A stretch of 64,000 nucleotides of DNA from Microbacterium sp. T32 (GCF_001619615.1 NZ_LQQP01000077.1:1-64000), one strand, 5' to 3'. Numbered from the stretch's first letter, positions 37,368 through 46,897 are shown. Numbers and translations are program-made. Notes: a model not told the origin generated them from the sequence alone.

Positions 37368-38834
37368 GTGACCGAGCAGCTCCTCCGCACCACCGACCAC
37401 CCCCGGACCGACGGGCTGCGTCCCGCGGCCCTCGGCACGTGGGGCGTGGTCTTCCTCGTCGTCTCGGCCGCCGCGCCGCTCAGCGTGCTCGCCGGCATCG
37501 GTCCGCTCGCCGTGCTGATCGGTGGCCCGTCGGCGCCGCTCGTCTACGCGATCGCCGGCGTCGTGCTCGCCGTCTTCGCGATCGGGTTCCTGTTCACGGC
37601 CCGCCACCTCAAGCCCATGGGCGGCTTCTACACCTACGTGACGGCCGGGCTCGGCCGGGTCGCGGGGCTCAGCGCGGGGCTGCTCGCCTGGGTCTCCTAC
37701 AACCTGCTGCAGATCGGGCTGTGGGGCCTGTTCGGCACGATGGCGCACGGCATGCTCGCTGCGGTCTTCGGCCTCGACGTGCCGTGGTGGGCCGCGTCGC
37801 TCGTCGGCGTGGTGCTCGTGTTCGGGCTCGCGGCCCTCGGCGTCGACGTGGGCGCCAAGGTGCTCGGCGTGCTGCTCGTGCTCGAGACGGTGATGCTCGT
37901 CATCCTGGCCAGCTCGATCGTGCTGCAGCGCGGCGGTCAGTTCGACCTCGGCACCCTCGCCCCCGAGAACGTCTTCACGCCGAACATGCTGGCGATCCTC
38001 GGCTTCGGCTTCGCCGCCTTCATGGGCTTCGAGTCCACGGTGCTCTACCGCGCCGAGGCCCGGTCGCCCGAGCGGACGATCCCGCGCGCCACCTACATCG
38101 CCGTGGCGTTCCTCGCGATCTTCTACGCCGCGACGCTCTGGATCGTCATCCAGGCGTTCGGCAGTGCCGACGTCGCCGGGGTCATCGCCGCCGACCCGTC
38201 CTCCTTCTTCTTCGTCGCCACGGGTCAGTACGTCGGCCCGTGGGGTGTGACGGTGATGTTCGTCCTGATCGTGACGAGCATCTTCGCCGGACAGCTCGCC
38301 TTCCACAACGCGATCAACCGCTACAGCTTCGCGCTGTCGCGCGATGGCGTCCTTCCGTCCTTCTTCTCGCGGACGAACCGTCGCGGGGCGCCGTGGCTCG
38401 CGGGACTCCTGCAGTCGATCCTCGGCGCCGTCGTGGTGGCGGGCTTCGCGATCGCGGGGCTCGACCCGCTCACGAAGCTCGTCATCCTGGTGAACTCCCC
38501 GGGCGTCTACGGCGTGATCGCCCTGCAGCTGCTCGCCTCGATCGCCGTCGTCGCGTTCATCGTCCGCAACCGCACGCTGCCGCGGCGCTGGTACGTGCTC
38601 CCGGCGGCGATCCTGTCGATCGTCCTGATGGCGGTGCTGTTCGTCGTCCTCGTGATCACGGTCGACTACCTGACCAGTGCGGGTCCCGTGATCGACGCGC
38701 TCATCCTCGCAGTCACGCCCACGGTGCTCGCCATCGGCGTGGTTGTCGCGCTGGTGCTGCGCAGCCGCGGGTCCGAGCGCTTCGACGCCATCGGCGGCAA
38801 CGTCCGCACGTCGGCGCAGGAGATCATCCGATGA
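37368..38834 (+). CDS. APC family amino acid/amine permease
   Basis: This 488-residue membrane protein has about twelve hydrophobic segments. The APC first-helix pattern VFLVVSAAAPLSVLAGIGPLAV and the helix-6-like FGFGFAAFMGFESTVLYRAEA segment are present. Members take up amino acids, amines or related compounds by cation symport. It starts at GTG 37368, shortly after GAGAGG. The amidohydrolase gene overlaps its stop (ATGA), so the permease probably imports that enzyme's substrate. Confidence 0.9.
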   Translation: MTEQLLRTTDHPRTDGLRPAALGTWGVVFLVVSAAAPLSVLAGIGPLAVLIGGPSAPLVYAIAGVVLAVFAIGFLFTARHLKPMGGFYTYVTAGLGRVAGLSAGLLAWVSYNLLQIGLWGLFGTMAHGMLAAVFGLDVPWWAASLVGVVLVFGLAALGVDVGAKVLGVLLVLETVMLVILASSIVLQRGGQFDLGTLAPENVFTPNMLAILGFGFAAFMGFESTVLYRAEARSPERTIPRATYIAVAFLAIFYAATLWIVIQAFGSADVAGVIAADPSSFFFVATGQYVGPWGVTVMFVLIVTSIFAGQLAFHNAINRYSFALSRDGVLPSFFSRTNRRGAPWLAGLLQSILGAVVVAGFAIAGLDPLTKLVILVNSPGVYGVIALQLLASIAVVAFIVRNRTLPRRWYVLPAAILSIVLMAVLFVVLVITVDYLTSAGPVIDALILAVTPTVLAIGVVVALVLRSRGSERFDAIGGNVRTSAQEIIR

Positions 38835-40465
38835 CGGCCGACCTCGTGGTGTTCGGCGGCCGCGTCGTCACGATGGTCGACGACGACACCGCCCCGCGGG
38901 GCGTGGCGATCGTGGGCGACCGCGTCCTCGACTACGGCTCCCGCGAGCGGCTGGAGCGCTGGATCGGTCCCGCGACGCGCGTGATCGACGTCGGTGACGC
39001 CACGATCCTCCCGGGGTTCGTCGACTGCCACATCCACCCGGTGTTCGGCATCGGGCTGACCCGGGGTGCGGATCTGACCGGATGCCGCTCCCTCCACGAC
39101 CTGCGAGAGGCCCTCGAGGTCGAACGCGCTCGCCTCGGCGACGACGAGTGGCTGCTCGGCTGGGGACTGCAGCCCGCCGCTTTCGAAGGAGGCGAGGTGG
39201 TCAACGACATCCTCGACGAGGTCGCCGGCGACCGCCCGGCGTTCCTCCGCTACTTCGACGCCCACGGCGCGCTCGCCTCGACGTCGGCACTGCACCGCGC
39301 CGGTGTCCGCGGCGACGAGACCTTCTCCGACTCGTCCCGGGTGGTCGTCGATGGGACCGGACGGCTCACCGGCGCGCTGTTGGAAGCGCAGGCGATCGCC
39401 CTCGTCGAGGGCGCGATTCCGCCCCTGGACTTCGCGCAGCGGGCCGAGCGGCTGTACGAGATCCTCCTCCACATGGCCGAGGCGGGCTTCACGTCCGGCC
39501 AGGTGCAGGACCTCGCTCCGGATGCCATCCCCCTCCTCGAGGCGATCGAGGCCGAGCGCGACCTCCCGATCCGGCTGCGGATGTCGCCGTGGTTCGAGCC
39601 CGGCACCGACCTCGCCGACGTCCGCCGGCTCATCGATCTGCAGGGCCGGAGCGGCCGAGACTGGACCGTCCGAGGCGTGAAGACCATGATCGACGGCACC
39701 ATCGACAACGGCACCGCGTGGCTGCACCGCCCCGACGCGTTCGGCCAGTCGACCTCGTCGCTCTGGCTCCGCCCCGACGAGTACCCGGTCGCCCTCGCCG
39801 CTCTCGATGCCGCGGGCGTCCCGACCACGACCCACGCCATCGGCGACGCGGGCGTCGCGTTCGTCGCCCGCGCGATCGCCGCCATACCCGAGCGGCACGC
39901 GACGCATCGCGTCGAGCACATCGAGGTCCTCACCGACGACGTGCTCGAGGTCTTCCGCGCCGGCGGCGTGACGGCGAGCATGCAGCCGACCCACTGCACG
40001 CACTTCCTGCGGTCGGATCAGACCGACAACTGGTCGGTGCGGCTCGGCCCCGAGCGCACCGCCCTCGCCTTCCGGACGCGGGACATCGTGGATGCCGGCG
40101 TGCCCCTCGCCCTCGGATCGGACTGGCCGGTCGCCCCCAGCGACGCCCCCGGCATCCTCGCCGACGCCCAGGTGCGGCGACGGCACGACGATCCGGACGC
40201 GGGTCCGGTCGGCGCGGACCAGGGACTCACCCCGCTCGAGGCGCTGCGCGGCTTCACGACCGACGCCTACCGGACGATCGGCGAGGACGGCGGCACGCTC
40301 GAGGTCGGCGCGCTCGCCGACCTCACGGTCCTGAGCGTCGACCCGCTCACCGCCGACCCCGCCGCGCTCGGGGCGGCGGAGGTGCTGCTCACCGTGGTCG
40401 GCGGGCGGGTGGTCGTCGGCGCGACACGGGAGTCGATGCCGTCGTCGGCCGCCGGGGCCGGTTGA
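38831..40465 (+). CDS. YtcJ-like amidohydrolase
   Basis: This 544-residue protein of the amidohydrolase superfamily has the metal-binding VDCHIHP motif (about residues 62-68), THAIGD near 335, HRVEH, and GSDWPVAPSD with the catalytic aspartate near 430. The composite beta-sandwich at both ends is typical of YtcJ-type enzymes. It hydrolyses an unknown amide or ester-like compound taken up by the coupled permease. Expression should be governed by the LacI regulator upstream. It is full length for the family. Confidence 0.9.
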   Translation: MTADLVVFGGRVVTMVDDDTAPRGVAIVGDRVLDYGSRERLERWIGPATRVIDVGDATILPGFVDCHIHPVFGIGLTRGADLTGCRSLHDLREALEVERARLGDDEWLLGWGLQPAAFEGGEVVNDILDEVAGDRPAFLRYFDAHGALASTSALHRAGVRGDETFSDSSRVVVDGTGRLTGALLEAQAIALVEGAIPPLDFAQRAERLYEILLHMAEAGFTSGQVQDLAPDAIPLLEAIEAERDLPIRLRMSPWFEPGTDLADVRRLIDLQGRSGRDWTVRGVKTMIDGTIDNGTAWLHRPDAFGQSTSSLWLRPDEYPVALAALDAAGVPTTTHAIGDAGVAFVARAIAAIPERHATHRVEHIEVLTDDVLEVFRAGGVTASMQPTHCTHFLRSDQTDNWSVRLGPERTALAFRTRDIVDAGVPLALGSDWPVAPSDAPGILADAQVRRRHDDPDAGPVGADQGLTPLEALRGFTTDAYRTIGEDGGTLEVGALADLTVLSVDPLTADPAALGAAEVLLTVVGGRVVVGATRESMPSSAAGAG

Positions 40466-40567
40466 GTCAGCTTGAGTCGCCGCGTGGGGGAACAGGGGTC
40501 CTCCGCGCTTTTGCACAGATCGCCACCATCCGGGCGGCTCGGCCCCGTGGTGCGGCATCCTGATCCC

Positions 40568-42001
40568 ATGAGCGCGCCTGACCTGTCCACGGAGCTGATG
40601 TCGCAGTTTCGGAAGACCGGCGCGGAGAAGCACACGACGTTTCTCCTGGGGGCGGGCGCCTCGACGAGTTCCGGTCTTCCCGGCTGGGATGAGCTCGTCA
40701 CGCGGCTCCTCATTGGGAGCGGAGCGGTGTCGACCGGCGGAGCGGCGGAACTCCTTCTCGACCGGCAGGATCCGCTCATCGTCGTCGAGGCGGCCAAGGC
40801 CGGATTCTTGCCCGATCAGTGGGACAAGAAGATCCGCGGGGCTCTGTACTCCGGCGTCACGTCCCTCTCCGCTTCAGCTCTGCACCTGGCGGTTGCTGCC
40901 CACGCTCTCCAGGGCGACGTGCGGGACACCAGCCTGGCTACTCTCAACTTCGACACTCTCCTGGAGGAGGCCCTTCGCGAAGGATCGCGATCCGCCGTTC
41001 TGAGCATCAGCAATACCTCCGACCGGCCCCGTGGCTACTCCGTTCATCACTTGCACGGTGTCGTCGATCCCGCGGGGTCATCCGACGTCATCCTTACGCT
41101 GACAGACTTTCTGGACGTGCTCGCCGCCGACGATGCCTGGCAGAGGAGCTACATGAGGGAGGCCCTTTCGCGAGGCGCCGTGATCATCGCCGGAACGTCC
41201 TACCGCGACCCGGATGTGCGTCAATGGCTCCATGCGGCAGGCAAGGATGCGCCGGAAGGACACGCGGCGCTCGTCCTCCTCGCACGGCAGGGATTCTCGG
41301 TGTCCCGGGATGAGTTCGCCGAGATGGAGAACGCCCTCATTCGGCAGTGGCGCGCCGTCGGGTTGACGCCGATCCTCTTGCAGGATCACGCGGATGCTGC
41401 ACAGGTCATCCGTGAACTCCGCTACGTCAATCGGCCTGACTACGTCGCCCCGCAGGCGCGGGCAGAGCAGATTTGGCGCGCTCATCGCGAGCGGTTCGGT
41501 GAGCTTCAAGAGATGTATGTGGACGCACTGCGAGCAGATTCACGACGCCTGCGCTCGGCGCTCGACGTCGATCAGCTGAATCTCACCCTGTGGCTCGCCA
41601 ATGGCGCGGGGACCCTGGTTCGGTGGGCATCGGGGGATCGCATCCACCTCGACCATGACGGGCTCAGAGAGATCGAGATCGGGTTCGACAGTCCTTGGAT
41701 CGCGGGCCAGGCACTGGGCGCTGACAGCGTCCTCATCCAAGATCTCGATGCATCGCACAAGGGGCCGTGGAAATCGGTCCTCGCCACTCCCGTCACCGTG
41801 GAGTATCCGGGCCATCCGCCGATGGCAGTGGCGGCGTTGACCGTCGGTCTTCCGGACGCGGCACACAGGTTCGAGTCGTCCACCGTCATGTGGCAGGACG
41901 AGGTCAGCAGCCTGGTGAATGAGTGGGGCGAGCGTATCGAGACCGCCCTGATCGAGACGAACCGCAGTAGCATCGGGGAAAGGGAAGGTGAGACGGCGTG
42001 A
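40568..42001 (+). CDS. SIR2-GAF fusion protein, defence candidate
   Basis: This 477-residue protein has an N-terminal SIR2-like domain with the nucleotide-binding FLLGAGASTSSGLPGWDELV (residues 25-44). It has the catalytic-type N127-F-D129 (TLNFD) and H163 (HHLHG), all kept as in NAD-cleaving defence SIR2 proteins. Residues about 345-475 form a GAF-like domain (PWIAGQALG...W-x3-LATPV). There is no signal peptide or membrane segment. The ATG at 40568 has no clear ribosome-binding site; M11 is an alternative. It overlaps the next small gene by four bases. NAD depletion upon a sensed signal is the likely mode, by family analogy. Confidence 0.85.
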   Translation: MSAPDLSTELMSQFRKTGAEKHTTFLLGAGASTSSGLPGWDELVTRLLIGSGAVSTGGAAELLLDRQDPLIVVEAAKAGFLPDQWDKKIRGALYSGVTSLSASALHLAVAAHALQGDVRDTSLATLNFDTLLEEALREGSRSAVLSISNTSDRPRGYSVHHLHGVVDPAGSSDVILTLTDFLDVLAADDAWQRSYMREALSRGAVIIAGTSYRDPDVRQWLHAAGKDAPEGHAALVLLARQGFSVSRDEFAEMENALIRQWRAVGLTPILLQDHADAAQVIRELRYVNRPDYVAPQARAEQIWRAHRERFGELQEMYVDALRADSRRLRSALDVDQLNLTLWLANGAGTLVRWASGDRIHLDHDGLREIEIGFDSPWIAGQALGADSVLIQDLDASHKGPWKSVLATPVTVEYPGHPPMAVAALTVGLPDAAHRFESSTVMWQDEVSSLVNEWGERIETALIETNRSSIGEREGETA

Positions 42002-42174
42002 CAACCCACGGCAACTCGTTTCAAAGCCTCGGCAACGGCGTGTATCGCGTCGGCGGGCTCAAGCGTGATGCGATCACGGGCCGATTTCTTACCGGATCCG
42101 GGGCGGTTCCGCCCCGCGCGACCGTGTCCGAACGGGCCGGGGAGACCCGGCGTCACGTGCAGTCGCCGCGATAA
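41998..42174 (+). CDS. 58-residue protein coupled to the SIR2-GAF gene
   Basis: The GTG at 41998 overlaps the TGA of the SIR2-GAF gene (GTGA) and opens a 58-residue basic protein. It contains RDAITGRFLT (residues 23-32) and ATVSERAGE (41-49). This resembles the widespread small proteins with an RDAxTGRFV motif followed by P-x-TTV-x-E, whose function I do not know. The tight overlap argues that the two products are made in step, as for a partner, sensor or inhibitor. It is too short to judge a fold, but the motif makes chance unlikely. Confidence 0.6.
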   Translation: MTTHGNSFQSLGNGVYRVGGLKRDAITGRFLTGSGAVPPRATVSERAGETRRHVQSPR

Positions 42175-42271
42175 GACACGGCGGCACCCTTCGCGCTCGG
42201 GCGGTCAGTCACGGCCTGGTCGGCAGGTCTGAGCAATGAGCTGCGAGCCGCGGGGCTCGCGTGGCGCCGCC

Positions 42272-43714
42272 CTACTCCGGGAGGGCCGGATGCCGCTCGC
42301 CCGACGCGGCACGCGTCGGAATGAGGAGCGCCAGAACCAGTGCGACGATCGCCGCGCCCAGCCCGAGTGCGAACGACACGTCGAAGGCTTCGGTCGTGGG
42401 CACGCGCGTCTCGCCCTCGCCCGTCGACAGGGTCGCGAGGACCACGCCGACGACGGCGGCCGACGTGCTGGTGCCCAGGGATCGCGCGAGGGCGTTGAGG
42501 CCGTTCGAGGCGCCGGTCTCGCTGGGCGGGACGGAGCGCATGATGAGCATCGGCATCGCCGCGTAGCCGAACCCGATGCCGAAGCCGATGAGGATGTTCG
42601 CCACGACGAAGTGCCACACCTCGGTCGAGAACAGCAGGCTGAACCCGTACGCGAGGATCAGCGACACCGAGCCGGCGACCAGCAGCACGCGGGGGCCGAT
42701 CGTGCGGGCGAGCGCACCCGACAGCGGCGACAGCACCATCATGACCAGGCCCGACGGCATGACGACGAGGCTCGCGGCGAGCAACGACAGCCCCAGACCC
42801 ACGCCCGTGGCGGTGGGCAGCTCGAGGATCTGCGGGTGCGAGACGTTCGAGGTGAACAGCGCGAAGCCCATCGCGACCGATGCGAGGTTGGTCAGCAGCA
42901 CCGGACGTCGCGCGGCGACCCGCAGATCGAGCAGCGGCTCGTCGATACGGAGTTCGTACCAGCCCCACACGAGCAGGATCAGGATGCCACCGGCCGCCAG
43001 GCCGAGCGTGAGGGGGGAGGCCCATCCCCAGGAGTTGCCGCGCGAGACGGCGAGCAGCACGCCGATCAGACCGACGGCGAGTCCGGCCGCGCCGATGTAG
43101 TCGAAACGACCGGCGGTGCGGAGCACACTCACCGGCACGACCACGAGGATCAGCACGAAGACGATGGCATCCAGGCCCGCGGCGATCCAGAACAGCCAGT
43201 GCCAGTCGGTGCTCTCGGCGACGAGGGCGCTGATGGGAAGACCGACCGCGCCGCCGACGCCGAGGGTGGCGCTCATGAGGGCGACCGCGCTGTCGACCCG
43301 ATTCTCGTGGAGCACGTCGCGCATGATCGAGATCCCGAGGGGAACGACGCCGACCACGGCACCCTGCAGGGCGCGACCCACGATCAACCCGATGATCCCC
43401 GGGGAGAGGGCGGCGATCACCGACCCGGCGATCATCACGGCGAGCAGCGCCAGCACGATGCGGCGCTTGCCGTACATGTCGCCGAGGCGTCCCGCGATCG
43501 GGGTGATGACGGCTGCCGCGAGGAGCGTAGAGGTGACGACCCAAGCGGTGTCATCCCTCGAGGCGTTCAGGAGCTCGGGCAGCTTCGCCTGGATGGGCAC
43601 GACGAGCGTGAACATGAAGGACGAGCACAGCCCTGCGATGGCGAGGACGGCGACGACGGCGCCGTTCGGGGTGCTCCGGGACAGTCTTCTTCGCGCGTTC
43701 TCGTCCCGTGACAT
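42272..43714 (-). CDS. MFS transporter (multidrug exporter type)
   Basis: This 480-residue protein has about fourteen hydrophobic segments. The loop-2/3 motif GRLGDMYGKRRIVLALL and the motif-C-like TLGVGGAVGLPISALVAES point to DHA-type drug/proton antiporters. A cytoplasmic, charged N-terminus precedes helix 1. I chose the ATG at 43714 (MSRDENARRRL) because the open frame further upstream extends through the Zur-controlled promoter. The substrate is unknown. It is divergent from znuA. Confidence 0.85.
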   Translation of the reverse strand: MSRDENARRRLSRSTPNGAVVAVLAIAGLCSSFMFTLVVPIQAKLPELLNASRDDTAWVVTSTLLAAAVITPIAGRLGDMYGKRRIVLALLAVMIAGSVIAALSPGIIGLIVGRALQGAVVGVVPLGISIMRDVLHENRVDSAVALMSATLGVGGAVGLPISALVAESTDWHWLFWIAAGLDAIVFVLILVVVPVSVLRTAGRFDYIGAAGLAVGLIGVLLAVSRGNSWGWASPLTLGLAAGGILILLVWGWYELRIDEPLLDLRVAARRPVLLTNLASVAMGFALFTSNVSHPQILELPTATGVGLGLSLLAASLVVMPSGLVMMVLSPLSGALARTIGPRVLLVAGSVSLILAYGFSLLFSTEVWHFVVANILIGFGIGFGYAAMPMLIMRSVPPSETGASNGLNALARSLGTSTSAAVVGVVLATLSTGEGETRVPTTEAFDVSFALGLGAAIVALVLALLIPTRAASGERHPALPE

Positions 43715-43758
43715 CGCTCCCAGGCTAGCCGTCTCCCGTGCGGGTGGCGCCGCCGATT

Positions 43759-43787
43759 TGAGAACGGTTATCACTACCGTTTACAGT
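43759..43787 (+). promoter_or_regulatory. Zur box and -10 element of the zinc importer operon
   Basis: TGAGAACGGTTATCA (43759-43773) fits the symmetric pattern TGAnAACnGTTnTCA typical of Zur/Fur-family operators. TACAGT (43782-43787) is a -10 box seven bases before the ATG at 43795, so the box overlaps the -35/spacer region and should block transcription when Zur carries zinc. A flanking AACGGT/ACCGTT repeat is also present. Confidence 0.8.
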
Positions 43788-43794
43788 GGATGCC

Positions 43795-44775
43795 ATGACC
43801 CGACGCCTACTCGCCCCCCTCGTCCTCGGCGCGGCCTCCGTGCTCGCCCTCGCCGGTTGCGCCGGCGGCACGCCCTCCGCCAGTGGCTTGACCGACGCCG
43901 GTGGAAAGGTCACGGTCGTGGCATCCACGGATGTCTACGGCTCGATCGCGCAGGACATCGGCGGTGACTTCGTGAACGTGACGTCGATCATCACGTCGCC
44001 GACGCAGGATCCCCACGAGTACGAGGCGAGCGCGCAGGACCAGCCCACCCTCAAGGGTGCGCAGCTCGTCATCGAGAACGGTGCCGGCTACGACGCGTTC
44101 ATGGAGTCGCTCCTCGAGGCGAGCGGATCGACGGCCGAGGTGCTGACGGCGGTCGAGTACAACAGCACGTACCCCGGCGGCGGCGCGCACGACGACGCGA
44201 GCGCGTCGCCCAGTGCGGACGACACCGACCACGGTCACGAACACGTCGAGGGCTTCAACGAGCACGTCTGGTACGACCCGAACACGGTCGACGACCTCGC
44301 GAAGGCCATCGCCGAGCACCTGGGGAAGCTCGCCCCCGACCACGCGGCCGACTTCACCGCCAACGCCGACGCGTTCGTGCAGAAGGTCGCGGGCCTGAAG
44401 GACTCGCTCGGGCAGATCGAGGCGAAGGATGCCGGCGCGAAGGTGTTCGTGACCGAGCCCGTGCCCGTGTACCTCATCGAGGCTGCCGGCCTGGTGAACG
44501 CGACGCCGAACGAGTTCAGCGAGTCCGTCGAGGAGGGTCAGGACGTGCCGCCCGCGACCCTCCTGGAGTCGCTGCAGCTGCTCGACTCGGGGCAGATCAA
44601 GGTCATGATCGTGAACCCGCAGACGGCCGGCGCGGAGACCACGCAGGTCACCGACGAGGCCAAGGCCAAGAACATTCCGGTGCTCGAGTTCACCGAGACG
44701 CTCCCCGAGGGCCAGACTTACCTCTCGTGGATGCAGAGCAACATCACCGCGCTGTCGAACGCGCTGGCGGCGTGA
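43795..44775 (+). CDS. znuA: Zinc ABC transporter substrate-binding lipoprotein
   Basis: This 326-residue protein has a lipoprotein signal ending LALAGC, so it is anchored on the outer face of the membrane. The cluster A-I fold follows, with metal-ligand regions QDPHEYEAS and a His/Asp-rich loop DDTDHGHEHVEGFNEHVWYDP. It hands zinc (possibly manganese) to the permease encoded downstream. The ATG at 43795 is probably leaderless. The gene is under a Zur box. Its stop overlaps the GTG of the ATPase gene. Confidence 0.92.
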   Translation: MTRRLLAPLVLGAASVLALAGCAGGTPSASGLTDAGGKVTVVASTDVYGSIAQDIGGDFVNVTSIITSPTQDPHEYEASAQDQPTLKGAQLVIENGAGYDAFMESLLEASGSTAEVLTAVEYNSTYPGGGAHDDASASPSADDTDHGHEHVEGFNEHVWYDPNTVDDLAKAIAEHLGKLAPDHAADFTANADAFVQKVAGLKDSLGQIEAKDAGAKVFVTEPVPVYLIEAAGLVNATPNEFSESVEEGQDVPPATLLESLQLLDSGQIKVMIVNPQTAGAETTQVTDEAKAKNIPVLEFTETLPEGQTYLSWMQSNITALSNALAA

Positions 44776-45584
44776 CCGACGCCGCACCCCTGCGCATCCG
44801 CGGAGCCGCGCTCGAACGCGGTGGACGCGAGCTGTGGTCCGGGCTCGACCTCGAGGTCGAGCCCGGCGAGCTCGTCGCGGTCCTGGGCCCGAGCGGTTCG
44901 GGCAAGACGACGCTGCTGCGCGCGATCCTCGGCCTCGAGCGGCTGAGCGCCGGCACGATCGAGGCGCTCGGCGCCCCGGTGCGTCGGGCCGGCAACCGCC
45001 GCATCGGCTACGTGCCGCAGCAGCGGCCGCTGCCCCGCGAAACCCCGCTGCGCGGGCGCGACATCGTCGGCCTCGGCGTCGACGGGCACCGGTTCGGACT
45101 GCCGTTCTCGCGCCGTAAGGACCGCGCCCGCATCGACGGACTGCTCGAGGAGGTCGGCGCGACGGCGTTCGCCGACCGCCCGGTCGGTCTGCTCTCCGGC
45201 GGGGAGCAGCAGCGGCTCCGGGTGGGGCAGGCGCTCGCCGACGACCCCCGCCTGCTGCTGTGCGACGAGCCGCTGACGAGCCTCGACCTCGCGAATCAGC
45301 AGGCGGTCGTGCGGCTCATCGACCGGCACCGCCGCGAGCGCGACGCCGCCGTGCTGCTGGTCACGCACGACATCAACCCGGTGCTCGCGCACGTGAACCG
45401 GATCCTCTACATCGCGCATGGCCGATTCACGCTCGGAACCCCCGACGAGGTGCTCACGTCCGAGACGCTGAGCGACCTGTACGGCGCTCCGGTGTTCGTG
45501 ACCCGCGCGGGCGGGCGCCTGGTCGTGGTCGGAGCCCCCGACGCCGACGAGAGCCACCACCACCACGACGAGGACGACGCATGA
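44772..45584 (+). CDS. znuC: Zinc ABC transporter ATP-binding protein
   Basis: This 270-residue ATPase has Walker A GPSGSGKTT, signature LSGGEQQRLRVGQA, Walker B LLLCDEPLTSLD and the switch histidine in LVTHDINPVLAHV. It powers zinc uptake with the neighbouring substrate protein and permease. The C-terminus carries the metal-binding-type tail ESHHHHDEDD. The GTG at 44772 overlaps the stop of znuA and its own stop overlaps the permease ATG, so all three are coupled. Confidence 0.92.
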   Translation: MTDAAPLRIRGAALERGGRELWSGLDLEVEPGELVAVLGPSGSGKTTLLRAILGLERLSAGTIEALGAPVRRAGNRRIGYVPQQRPLPRETPLRGRDIVGLGVDGHRFGLPFSRRKDRARIDGLLEEVGATAFADRPVGLLSGGEQQRLRVGQALADDPRLLLCDEPLTSLDLANQQAVVRLIDRHRRERDAAVLLVTHDINPVLAHVNRILYIAHGRFTLGTPDEVLTSETLSDLYGAPVFVTRAGGRLVVVGAPDADESHHHHDEDDA

Positions 45585-46441
45585 ACTGGGCGGACGTGGG
45601 CGACGCGCTCTTCGGCGGCGTGAGCCAGTACGGCGCGATCCTCGACCTCGTGCAGAACTCCGTCTACGCGGGCGCCGTGCTCGGGCTCGTGGGCGGACTC
45701 ATCGGCGTCTTCGTGATGCAGCGCGACATGGCCTTCGCGGTGCACGGCATCAGCGAGCTGTCCTTCGCGGGCGCCGCGGTCGCGCTTCTCATCGGGGCCG
45801 ACGTCGTCTCGGGGTCCATCGTCGGGTCGCTCATCGCGGCAGCGATCATCGGGCTGCTCGGGGCGCGCGCCCGCGACCGCAACTCGATCATCGGCGTGCT
45901 CATGCCGTTCGGCCTCGGGGTCGGCATCCTGTGCCTGTCCCTCTACAACGGGCGCAGCGCCACCCGGTTCAGCCTGCTGACCGGGCAGATCGTGTCGGTG
46001 CAGAGCGGACAGCTCGGCTGGCTCGTCGTGATCGGTCTCATCGTGCTCGTGGGGCTGCTGATGATCTGGCGCCCCCTGCGCTTCGACTCCCTCGACCCGC
46101 AGTCCGCCGCGGCGCGCGGCGTCCCCACGACGGCGGTGTCGCTGGGCTTCATGCTGCTGCTCGGACTCATCGTGGCCGTCGCGGTGCACATCATCGGCGC
46201 GCTGCTCGTGATGGCGCTGCTGGTGACGCCGGCCGCGGCGGCGATGCGGGTGGCATCCGGTCCGCTGTCGGTGCCGCTGCTCGCGGCGCTGTTCGGGTTC
46301 GTATCGGCGGTGGGCGGCGTGCTGCTGGCCGTCGCCGGGACGCTCCCGGTGAGCCCGTACATCACCACGATCTCGTTCGTGATCTACCTCGTCTGCCGCT
46401 TCGTCGGGGCGCGCCGCGACCGCACCACCCGCGCGCTGTAG
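45581..46441 (+). CDS. znuB: Zinc ABC transporter permease
   Basis: This 286-residue ABC-3 family permease has about eight membrane helices. Characteristic segments are FVMQRDMAFAVHGISELSFAGAA and DPQSAAARGVPTTAVSLGFMLLLGL. It forms the zinc channel with the ATPase and substrate protein encoded just upstream. Its ATG overlaps the ATPase stop. zur follows after 42 bases with its own -10 box. Confidence 0.92.
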   Translation: MNWADVGDALFGGVSQYGAILDLVQNSVYAGAVLGLVGGLIGVFVMQRDMAFAVHGISELSFAGAAVALLIGADVVSGSIVGSLIAAAIIGLLGARARDRNSIIGVLMPFGLGVGILCLSLYNGRSATRFSLLTGQIVSVQSGQLGWLVVIGLIVLVGLLMIWRPLRFDSLDPQSAAARGVPTTAVSLGFMLLLGLIVAVAVHIIGALLVMALLVTPAAAAMRVASGPLSVPLLAALFGFVSAVGGVLLAVAGTLPVSPYITTISFVIYLVCRFVGARRDRTTRAL

Positions 46442-46470
46442 CCGCCCAGCCGATTCACCACTCGCCTCGG

Positions 46471-46476
46471 TAGAAT
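46471..46476 (+). promoter_or_regulatory. -10 element for leaderless zur
   Basis: TAGAAT lies seven bases before the ATG at 46484, and no ribosome-binding site precedes that ATG. Confidence 0.55.
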
Positions 46477-46483
46477 CGGCCGC

Positions 46484-46897
46484 ATGGTCCAGCGCAACAC
46501 GTGGCAGCGCGAACGCGTGCGCGAAGCTCTCGCCGGTGCCGGCGGCTTCGTCAGCGCGCAGGCGCTGCACGCGACCCTGCGCGACGAGAACACCGGCATC
46601 GGACTGGCCACCGTTTACCGCGCGCTCGCCGGCCTCGCGGCCCAGGGCGATGCCGATTCGCTGCAGAGCCCCGAGGGCGAGAACCTGTTCCGCGCCTGCG
46701 AGACCCGCGGCCACCACCACCACCTGATCTGCCGTTCGTGCGGCGTCGCCGTCGAGATCGAGGCCGACGCCGTCGAGGAGTGGGCGCAGCGCACCGCCGC
46801 GCAGCACGGCTTCTCGCAGGCCGAGCACGTCGTCGACATCTTCGGCGTCTGCGCCGACTGCGCGCGGGCGCGCGCTCGTGAGCGTGGCGACGACTAA
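46484..46897 (+). CDS. zur: Fur family zinc uptake regulator
   Basis: This 137-residue protein has the Fur winged helix (about residues 10-75). A dimerisation domain follows with the regulatory metal motif HHHHLICRSCG and the second pair CADC near the C-terminus, together forming the structural zinc site. Location between a zinc importer and a zinc-linked permease pair makes Zur far more likely than Fur or PerR. The next gene starts inside its 3' end. Confidence 0.92.
   Translation: MVQRNTWQRERVREALAGAGGFVSAQALHATLRDENTGIGLATVYRALAGLAAQGDADSLQSPEGENLFRACETRGHHHHLICRSCGVAVEIEADAVEEWAQRTAAQHGFSQAEHVVDIFGVCADCARARARERGDD

Noticed and set aside
42175..42271. Possible further gene of the SIR2-GAF unit
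   Set aside because: The 97 bases before the convergent MFS stop contain no frame with a start and family resemblance.
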